DNA from: Clostridia bacterium
GTDB taxonomy: Bacteria > Bacillota_A > Clostridia > Christensenellales > Aristaeellaceae
DNA: 30,774 nucleotides
Assembly: GCA_017464225.1 (NCBI GenBank)
Contig: JAFUDW010000175.1
Span: 1-30,774, forward strand
Direction: 5' to 3'
Shown here: in pieces, positions 25,789 through 30,774 of the stretch
Position numbering within the stretch: the stretch's first letter is position 1
How the letters are laid out: every line of letters begins with the position of its first letter
The notes under the pieces: generated by a model
What the model was told of the DNA's origin: nothing
Databases searched by the model: none
The model's input: the letters and a program-made list of their open reading frames with translations, nothing else
Made by a program: the position numbers and the translations under genes

Positions 25789-26789
25789 AGCTGTATAACG
25801 TAGGCATCCTGGGCGCCACGGGCGCCGTGGGTCGCGAAATGATGAAGGTGCTGGAGGAACGCAATTTCCCCATCGATGAGCTTCGGCTGCTTGCCAGCGC
25901 GCGCAGCGCGGGAAAACAGCTGTCCTTCCGCGGAGAAGGGATCACCATTCAGGAAGCATCGGAAGACGCTTTCAAGGGGCTTGATATCGTTCTTGGCGCG
26001 GCTGAAAACGATATTGCAAAACGGTTCGCACCCGCCATCAAGGCTGCTGGCGCCGTATTCGTGGATAATTCCAGCGCATTCAGGCTTGATGACGATGTTC
26101 CGCTGGTGGTGCCGGAAATCAATCCCGAGGATGTGCAAAACCATCATGGGATCATCGCGAATCCCAATTGTACCACCATCATTTCTTTGGTGGCAATCAA
26201 TGGGCTCAGGAAAGCGTCACCCATTGAAAGCATTATCGCTTCTTCATACCAGGCGGTCAGCGGGGCCGGCGCAGCAGGGTTAAAGGAGCTGGAAGACCAG
26301 CTGCGTGCGATCAGCAAGGGGGAGGCGATCAGCGTCAGCGCGTTTCCTTACCAAATCGCCTGCAATGTGATTCCCCAAATCGGTGGCGCCGCCTATGCCG
26401 GCTATACCAGCGAGGAGATGAAGCTGCAGAACGAGGGAAGAAAAATCATGCATCTGCCTGAGATGCGCGTCAGCTGCACATGCGTACGCGTGCCCGTTAT
26501 GCGCAGCCACAGCGTGTCCCTGTTGGTTCGCACGCGGGATAAGATCACCGTAGAGCAAGCGCGGAAGCTGATATCGGAGGCTCCTGGCTGTAGACTTGTG
26601 GATGACTTGGAGCATCGCCGCTATCCCATGCCGCTGGATACCTCCAATCAGGATCTGGTGTTCGTGGGGCGTATCCGCGACGATCTGATCAGCGATAAGG
26701 GACTGAATATTTGGTGCTGCGGAGACCAGGTGCGCAAAGGTGCCGCAACAAACGCCATTCAAATTGCGGAGCTGCTGCTGGATCGATAA
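25785..26789 (+). CDS. asd: Aspartate-semialdehyde dehydrogenase
   Basis: A 334-residue NADPH enzyme that makes aspartate semialdehyde from aspartyl phosphate, supplying hom in the same operon. It shows the nucleotide loop GATGAVG (10-16), the catalytic Cys129 in NPNCTT and the block SYQAVSGAGAAGL. Normal length. Start overlaps the ask stop. No terminator is visible after the stop; a 16-base palindrome over the stop codon (26783-26798) has no T run. Confidence 0.96.
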   Translation: MKLYNVGILGATGAVGREMMKVLEERNFPIDELRLLASARSAGKQLSFRGEGITIQEASEDAFKGLDIVLGAAENDIAKRFAPAIKAAGAVFVDNSSAFRLDDDVPLVVPEINPEDVQNHHGIIANPNCTTIISLVAINGLRKASPIESIIASSYQAVSGAGAAGLKELEDQLRAISKGEAISVSAFPYQIACNVIPQIGGAAYAGYTSEEMKLQNEGRKIMHLPEMRVSCTCVRVPVMRSHSVSLLVRTRDKITVEQARKLISEAPGCRLVDDLEHRRYPMPLDTSNQDLVFVGRIRDDLISDKGLNIWCCGDQVRKGAATNAIQIAELLLDR

Positions 26790-26806
26790 AATTATCGAAA
26801 CATTCC

Positions 26807-26835
26807 TTGCATCCTCGTGCGCTTTGTGGTATGAT
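26807..26835 (+). promoter_or_regulatory. Sigma-A promoter upstream of the tRNA-Arg repeat locus
   Basis: TTGCAT (26807-26812), 17 bases, TATGAT (26830-26835). It lies 58 bases before the first decayed tRNA-like copy and would transcribe the whole repeat region toward the intact tRNA. Confidence 0.6.
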
Positions 26836-26893
26836 ATCCCATGTTAAATTGAGCCCCGCCTGAAGCCCCGCAAAAATGCGACATCAAGCGTTT

Positions 26894-26943
26894 GCGCCTG
26901 TACCTCAGTGGGATAGAGGGTCCGCCTCCAAAGAAAAGGTTGA
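26894..26943 (+). pseudogene. Decayed tRNA-Arg-like copy 1 (5' half only)
   Basis: Aligns without gaps to the 5' half of the tRNA-Arg at 27463 up to the anticodon arm (D-arm text CCTCAGTGGGATAGAGG, then GCCTCC). The anticodon loop base T is changed to A, the 3' side of the anticodon stem reads GAAAA, and no T arm or acceptor 3' strand follows. It cannot fold as a working tRNA. It shares most of its changes with copy 2. Confidence 0.75.
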
Positions 26944-27139
26944 CTTCCGTCTGAAACAAGCGAACAGGGGCGCAGGATTACCAAGATTCCGTTCGATTTT
27001 CCTCCTTTTGCCTACTGCCAAACAGCTAACGCGCGGCGGACGATGGAGGACTTGCGATCATCGAACACGCCACCTGCAATTAGACAGCTAACGCGAAATA
27101 CCCCAGTTTCTCCCCTCGGTCAAGATGACCGATTAAGCC

Positions 27140-27167
27140 CGAAAGCCTTGTAAAACAAGGACTTTCG
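27140..27167 (+). repeat. Hairpin repeat, copy A
   Basis: A stem of 12 bp with one bulged A around a 3-base loop (arms begin CGAAAG and end CTTTCG). It lies 8 bases before tRNA-like copy 2. The same element recurs at 27429-27456, 289 bases later. Confidence 0.7.
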
Positions 27168-27174
27168 AGCACAG

Positions 27175-27224
27175 GGTCCCGTACCTCAGTAGGATAGAGG
27201 GTCCGCCTCCTAAGAAAAAGGCCG
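27175..27224 (+). pseudogene. Decayed tRNA-Arg-like copy 2 (5' half only)
   Basis: Matches the intact tRNA-Arg without gaps over about 50 bases at an offset of exactly 288 bp. The D stem is changed on both sides (CCTC with GAGG), so it still pairs. The anticodon loop CTCCTAA is intact, but the anticodon stem is broken (GAAAA on the 3' side) and the T arm and acceptor 3' strand are absent. Confidence 0.8.
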
Positions 27225-27428
27225 ACTACCGCCTTTTCTGGAAGCTGAAAACGGGACAGCCCCGGAATTGACCCAAATTCTGATCATTCCGGATCCCCTG
27301 ACTGGAAGGTCAAAAATCAGCAAGTGGGAAAATGTCCTACCGCCAAAGTTAGAAAAGCTGATTAGAAATTGACCTTCTCGATTAGCAAAAACGCCCCCAA
27401 GCTCCACGGTGAGCAATCACCGATTCCT

Positions 27429-27456
27429 CGAAAGCCTTGAAAAATAAGGACTTTCG
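27429..27456 (+). repeat. Hairpin repeat, copy B
   Basis: Second copy of the hairpin at 27140-27167, with the same outer stem and bulged A and a shorter inner stem (10 bp in all). It ends 6 bases before the intact tRNA-Arg. It could be a processing signal for the tRNA precursor. Confidence 0.7.
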
Positions 27457-27462
27457 AGACAT

Positions 27463-27539
27463 GGTTCCGTAGCTCAGTAGGATAGAGCGGTCGCCTCCTA
27501 AGCGACAGGCCGTGGGTTCGAATCCCGCCGGGATCACCA
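27463..27539 (+). tRNA. tRNA-Arg (anticodon CCU), CCA encoded
   Basis: A full cloverleaf can be drawn: acceptor stem GGTTCCG with CGGGATC (two G-U pairs), D stem GCTC/GAGC, anticodon stem GTCGC/GCGAC with loop CTCCTAA (anticodon CCT, reading AGG), a 5-base variable loop, T stem GTGGG/CCCGC with loop TTCGAAT, discriminator A and an encoded CCA. A terminator follows at once. tRNA-Arg genes are frequent insertion points for mobile DNA, which fits the different character of the DNA to the right. Confidence 0.95.
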
Positions 27540-27544
27540 TTTTG

Positions 27545-27609
27545 CCTACCAGATTCGACAGATTTGCCCTCCAAAGGGCAACTGTGAAGCTGGTAGGATT
27601 TTTCTTTTT
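27545..27609 (+). terminator. Intrinsic terminator of the tRNA-Arg transcript
   Basis: Outer arms 27545-27552 and 27590-27597 pair perfectly over 8 bp. Inside are ACAG/CTGT (27558-27561 with 27582-27585) and TGCCCT/AGGGCA (27565-27570 with 27575-27580) around a 4-base loop. T-rich tails follow (27599-27608). The layered stem is long for a terminator. Confidence 0.75.
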
Positions 27610-27629
27610 CAGGACACTACGAAACACAA

Positions 27630-27676
27630 AAATCTGCTAACAGAGGAGGGCCCCTGTTAGCAGATTTCTAATTTTT
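27630..27676 (+). repeat. 14-bp perfect inverted repeat (strong hairpin) with T-rich tail
   Basis: Arms 27630-27643 and 27654-27667 are perfectly complementary over 14 bp around a 10-base G/C-rich loop (27644-27653). A tail of TTTCTAATTTTT type follows. It may be a second terminator, or the end structure of a small mobile or repeat element. Confidence 0.6.
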
Positions 27677-28014
27677 CAGCCCGATTTCTAATCGACCTTC
27701 ACGTATGCCCTCTCTTCAGTGTCTAATTTTTCCGGACGATCGTGCTAATTTTGGCGGACGATCCGAATGACATGTTTCCTGAATCTGAAAAAACCGCTTA
27801 TACAACCTGGCGTTTTGAGAGTTCAGAAGACAAAGATCAGAAAAACTTCCTGATGGTTTTAACCTCTGTGGGAACGAGCATCTGCTAATTGCAGAAGAAG
27901 GTTGGTTAGCGGGATTAATGCGATTTACTGGGTCTGCTAACTGCCTACCGCTTAAATTTGCAAGAGATTTTAGAAAGTGCCCCATTTTTATACCGTCTTA
28001 TTTGCGTTTTGCTT
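27677..28014 (+). other. Gene-free stretch with short direct repeats
   Basis: No credible gene. It contains a 19-base direct repeat (see 27723-27763) and several scattered copies of CTAAC/CTAAT and GCCTACCGC-like words also found upstream of the tRNA. Otherwise I see nothing. Confidence 0.5.
27723..27763 (+). repeat. Tandem 19-base direct repeat, period 22
   Basis: Copies at 27723-27741 and 27745-27763 match at 17 of 19 positions (CTAATTTT then CGGACGATC). A related GGCGGACGAT word also occurs at 27035-27044 upstream of the tRNA. Confidence 0.65.
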
Positions 28015-28067
28015 ATGTTTTTGTTAACCAACTTTTGTTTGATTTCAAAAACATATTGTGATATACT
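28015..28067 (+). promoter_or_regulatory. Promoter and possible operator of the XRE-methyltransferase operon
   Basis: TTGATT (28039-28044), 17 bases, TATACT (28062-28067) with a TG element one base before the -10. A 9-bp perfect inverted repeat (28015-28023 and 28046-28054) brackets the -35 box, with its right arm in the spacer. A repressor bound there would block the promoter; the XRE protein just downstream is the obvious candidate. Confidence 0.55.
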
Positions 28068-28117
28068 ATTTATTGCTCAATTTTTCGGCTTTTTGCCAGA
28101 ACAAAGGGGTTGTCTAA

Positions 28118-28321
28118 ATGACCGCAAGCTATAAAAAGCTGTGGAAGCTATTGATCGACCGTGATCTAAAGAAAAAAGATCTTGAAGAGATGGCTAATGT
28201 CAGCCACTACACGATGAACAAGCTCACTCACGGGGAAAATGTCACCACGGACGTTCTATGCCGGATCTGTAAATCCTTAAACGTCACCATGGACGAGATT
28301 ATGGATTTAGTAGACGACTGA
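28118..28321 (+). CDS. Small XRE/Cro-type regulator (controller-like)
   Basis: A 67-residue single-domain HTH protein (K-K-D-L-E-E-M-A-N-V-S-H-Y-T-M-N-K-L recognition region; ending L-N-V-T-M-D-E-I-M-D-L). Such short Cro/C1-type proteins often sit upstream of DNA methyltransferase genes and time their expression, like the C proteins of restriction-modification systems. The start ATG 28118 has an AAAGGGG sequence upstream. It lies 16 bases before the methyltransferase start and is probably in the same transcript. Confidence 0.85.
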   Translation: MTASYKKLWKLLIDRDLKKKDLEEMANVSHYTMNKLTHGENVTTDVLCRICKSLNVTMDEIMDLVDD

Positions 28322-28337
28322 AGGGAGTGCGTGACTT

Positions 28338-29300
28338 TTGAACGAGAACGTTAAGAACGATTATTCTGTTCTTTCTTTCTTCTGCGGGTGCGGCGGACTG
28401 GATTTAGGTTTCAGGGGAAACTTTGACTATCACGGAGAGCACTACGTCAAGCTACCGTTCGATATCAAAGCCGCATACGATTTCAACGGGCCGTGTGTCG
28501 AAACTTATAATAGGTTTTTCGGCGAGCATGCTGAGAAACTAGATTTGTCTGCCGCCGATCCGAAGGATTTTGCCGATACCGATGTTTTAATCGGTGGCTT
28601 TCCGTGTCAGGAGTTTTCTTCCTGTGGTCCGCTTGGAGGCTTAGATTCTGACCGTGGTCAGCTTTATAAGGTTATGGTCAACTATATGCGTATTCATAAG
28701 CCTAAGGTCGTGATCGGAGAAAACGTAATCAATCTGCTACGCATGGAAGACGGAGCAGTGATAAAAAAAATCGTAGAAGATTTAGTTGATGTCGGTTACA
28801 AGGTTGAGGTATGGAATCTGTTCGCGCCTGACTATGGTATTCCACAACGCCGTAATCGACTATTCTTCATTTGCGTTCGCAATGATCTTGAGGGATTCCC
28901 GGAAAAACCGTTGCCTCTGTTCAAGGACAATCCACGCAGTATTGAATGGGCAATCGGCGATCTGGAATCCGTTACTGATGAAACGGTTCCGAACCAGAGT
29001 CAGTATTTCCGAGCTTCAAAGGCAAAACGCGGGAACGGTCAGGGTGACGAGAAAAACGTCAAGGATCAGCCAGCTTATACGATCCGCGCCAATCCCAAGT
29101 CTCGTGTTCAGTTCCATTATTCCCTGGATCGACGACTGACTGTACGCGAATGCGCTCGTATACAAACGTTCCCTGACGATTTCGGGTTCTCGCACTCTAT
29201 GACAACGAGCATATCTCAAATCGGCAACGCAGTGCCGCCTGTGCTTGGACATGTAGTGGCTTCTACCGTAGCTGATTATCTCAAAAAAATCGGAGGTTAA
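28338..29300 (+). CDS. DNA (cytosine-5) methyltransferase
   Basis: A 320-residue enzyme that methylates C5 of cytosine in a specific DNA sequence. Motif I FCGCGGLDLGF (15-25), motif IV GGFPCQ with the catalytic Cys90, motif VI GENV (127-130), motif VIII QRRNRLFF (170-177), and motifs IX/X (R-R-L-T-V-R-E-C-A-R; QIGNAVPP at 294-301) are all in the standard order, so it looks active. The target-recognition region (about 185-260) is short. The start is TTG 28338 with AAGGGAG ten bases upstream. The recognition sequence cannot be read from the protein. It is followed 5 bases later by a GHKL ATPase gene. Its AT-richer codon use differs from the backbone genes. Confidence 0.95.
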   Translation: MNENVKNDYSVLSFFCGCGGLDLGFRGNFDYHGEHYVKLPFDIKAAYDFNGPCVETYNRFFGEHAEKLDLSAADPKDFADTDVLIGGFPCQEFSSCGPLGGLDSDRGQLYKVMVNYMRIHKPKVVIGENVINLLRMEDGAVIKKIVEDLVDVGYKVEVWNLFAPDYGIPQRRNRLFFICVRNDLEGFPEKPLPLFKDNPRSIEWAIGDLESVTDETVPNQSQYFRASKAKRGNGQGDEKNVKDQPAYTIRANPKSRVQFHYSLDRRLTVRECARIQTFPDDFGFSHSMTTSISQIGNAVPPVLGHVVASTVADYLKKIGG

Positions 29301-29305
29301 TCACC

Positions 29306-30774
29306 ATGAGTATTGAGCAGGACACTTTCATGCATACTACACCGAACGTCGATATTACTCCGACCCCTAGGATTCTTAGAATACTGGGAGAAATTCCGTT
29401 CCAGCCTTGGCAATGTATCGCAGAACTGGCTGATAACGCTATCGACGCTTTTCTTGACGCGAGAGCCAAAGGCATCAACTTGGATCGGAAAGAGATTACC
29501 GTGACTTGGTCACGCGATACTGTTCCTGCCAATCAACGGACGCTTGAGGTGCAGGACACGGCAACCGGCATGTCGCTAGAGCAGTTGCGCAATGCTGTTC
29601 GTGCTGGCTATTCCAGCAATGATCCGGTCAATAACCTCGGCCTTTTCGGTATGGGCTTTAATATCGCGACGGCTCGTCTTGGTGAACTGACAGAGATTTA
29701 TTCCACGCGCTTAGGCGATACTGAGTGGGTCGGCCTACAGATTGATTTTGATGTTCTCAACCGAACAGGTACGTTTAAAGCACCAGTCCTGCATCGGGCA
29801 AAGTCCAACCCCAACGAGCATGGTACCATCATTACCATCTCTAGGCTTAAGAGTGGCATTCGGGAAACGCTGTCAAACAAAGAAAACGAGATCCGCCGCA
29901 TACTGCAGCAAGTCTACACTCCTTTGCTCATGAAGACGGACGTTTCTATCAATGTTCGTGGTAAGATGCTTGTAGCGCAAAAATCGTGCGTTTGGGATAA
30001 ATCTCGTTTTGTAATGTACGACAACCGTCCCGTTCCCGCCGTGATTGAGATCGATCACTCCTTTGGCACTTCTTTCTTTGATAAGGAGAAGAATCGTTAT
30101 TTGACTGAGGAAGAAACGGATAAAATCAACGCAGATTGTGCCGAGGGAGAACCGATCCCAGAAAACGTTATTACCAGGGAAAAAAGGGTTTACGGTTGGG
30201 TTGGCATTCAACGTTACGCTAATCCGAATGACTTCGGTATTGATTTGATCCGTAACGGCAGAAAAATACTCATGTCCGACAAGACGTTCTTCTCCTATGA
30301 GAATCCGTGGACGAACATGAGAGAACTCCAATATCCTGTGGAACTTGGTTCGACGGTTGGTGGCCGCATCGTTGGTGAACTTCATGTTGACTTCTTACTG
30401 CCGACCTACCAGAAAAATGACTTTGATCGGACAGATCGTTCTTGGCAGCAGCTGGTTGATTTTATCTGTGGTGCTGGGCCATATCTGCCAAAGGCCAGAA
30501 AAGCAGCGGGATTTACTGATCCGGTAGAAGCCCCGATTCCGCTTCTTGCGAACGCTTATAGAAGATGTGATCCGGGCACAAAATGCCTATTCATCCCGAA
30601 TGTTACCGCGAAGCAGTTTCTTTCAGAATTCCGAAGTGGAAAAGCGGAGTATCAGGAAGATACTCTGTGGTTTAAAGCCGCACAGGAAGAAGACCAGAAA
30701 AAGCGTAGCGGCGGGCAGACTACAACGGTAAATCCCGGTGACGACGCTACAGATGATATCTCAGTTTATTTACC
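29306..30774 (+). CDS. MORC/MutL-like GHKL ATPase, 3' end outside window
   Basis: At least 489 residues; the frame is still open at the right edge. It was found by reading from ATG 29306 (GGAGG twelve bases upstream), five bases after the methyltransferase stop. The N-terminal Bergerat fold has Glu40 and Asn44 in AELADNAIDA, Asp84-x-x-x-Gly88 in VQDTATGMS and the lid glycines GLFGMGFN (112-119). A second S5-fold-like region follows (about 200-420), with W-V-G-I-Q-R and L-I-R-N-G-R-K-I-L, then a charged tail. GHKL ATPases of this kind next to DNA methyltransferases belong to the MORC/MutL-like restriction-modification systems described by Iyer, Abhiman and Aravind (2008). The role here, an ATP-driven clamp in a defence system, is inference from family and context. 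Confidence 0.88.
   Translation, partial: MSIEQDTFMHTTPNVDITPTPRILRILGEIPFQPWQCIAELADNAIDAFLDARAKGINLDRKEITVTWSRDTVPANQRTLEVQDTATGMSLEQLRNAVRAGYSSNDPVNNLGLFGMGFNIATARLGELTEIYSTRLGDTEWVGLQIDFDVLNRTGTFKAPVLHRAKSNPNEHGTIITISRLKSGIRETLSNKENEIRRILQQVYTPLLMKTDVSINVRGKMLVAQKSCVWDKSRFVMYDNRPVPAVIEIDHSFGTSFFDKEKNRYLTEEETDKINADCAEGEPIPENVITREKRVYGWVGIQRYANPNDFGIDLIRNGRKILMSDKTFFSYENPWTNMRELQYPVELGSTVGGRIVGELHVDFLLPTYQKNDFDRTDRSWQQLVDFICGAGPYLPKARKAAGFTDPVEAPIPLLANAYRRCDPGTKCLFIPNVTAKQFLSEFRSGKAEYQEDTLWFKAAQEEDQKKRSGGQTTTVNPGDDATDDISVYL

Larger units (their letters stand above)
26836..27462 (+). other. Gene-free stretch with decayed tRNA-Arg copies and hairpins
   Basis: I see no credible protein gene here. 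The stretch holds two tRNA-Arg-like remnants (26894 and 27175), two copies of a hairpin (27140 and 27429) and weak further similarity between the two intervals of about 285 bp, as expected from an old tandem duplication. Confidence 0.7.

Noticed and set aside
27362..27627. Two minus-strand open frames overlapping the tRNA-Arg, containing G-G-I-R-T-H-G-L and G-F-E-P-T-A-C-R-L-G-G
   Set aside because: These are well-known false proteins produced by translating the antisense of tRNA-Arg genes.
26894..27763. CRISPR-like array in the repeat region
   Set aside because: The repeats are few, of different kinds, diverged, and spaced by about 285 or 22 bases; there are no cas genes.
27716..27985. Minus-strand open frame of 89 codons in the region after the tRNA
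   Set aside because: No ribosome site, no known motif, and it runs across the short direct repeats.
27540..30774. Integrase, transposase or IS element marking the island
   Set aside because: No such gene is present within the window; island status rests only on the tRNA position, composition and gene content.

Overview
The window reads as the chromosome of a low-redundancy, moderately GC-rich (by eye mid-50s %) anaerobic Firmicute, most likely a gut-type Clostridia lineage. The grounds are strong AGGAGG-type ribosome sites, sigma-A promoters, the order ruvC-ruvA-ruvB-queA, FeoAB ferrous iron uptake, a rubredoxin and plant-glycan hydrolases. The genus cannot be fixed from sequence alone. Up to about 26.8 kb it is a compact backbone. 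From the tRNA-Arg locus onward base composition becomes visibly more AT-rich and the genes look acquired.

Layout. 1-0.54 kb: the 3' end of a protein made of 64-residue repeats. 0.6-2.3 kb (minus): a secreted L,D-transpeptidase. 2.5-4.7 kb: an SNF2 ATPase carrying an N-terminal PD-(D/E)XK nuclease-like domain. 4.7-9.7 kb: ruvC, ruvA, ruvB (with a one-base frameshift), queA, psuK and psuG, closed by a terminator; this couples Holliday-junction processing with queuosine synthesis and pseudouridine breakdown. 9.8-12.8 kb: an iron uptake operon with a FeoA-FeoB fusion, a Cys-rich FeoB-associated peptide and a membrane-anchored HMA protein, followed by a convergent rubredoxin gene. 13.1-19.5 kb: a three-gene glycoside hydrolase operon (GH31 with a frameshift, GH36, GH127) for plant oligosaccharides with alpha-xylosyl/glucosyl, alpha-galactosyl and beta-L-arabinofuranosyl groups. 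19.6-20.2 kb: two small XRE regulators. 20.2-26.8 kb: two divergent operons that together give aspartate-to-threonine synthesis (hom-ask-asd to the right; thrC-thrB to the left, with a phosphoglycosyl transferase gene attached).

26.8-28.1 kb holds no convincing protein gene. It contains one intact tRNA-Arg(CCU), two decayed tRNA-Arg-like copies about 285 bp apart upstream of it, repeated hairpins and short repeats. Immediately downstream is a small XRE controller, a complete cytosine-5 DNA methyltransferase and a MORC/MutL-like GHKL ATPase that runs off the right edge. This matches the left end of a restriction-modification/defence island next to a tRNA gene. It is the most interesting part of the window, but its effector genes lie outside.

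Two genes (ruvB and the GH31 gene) are each broken by a single-base indel while both halves stay well conserved, which points to sequencing or assembly error more than to real decay.
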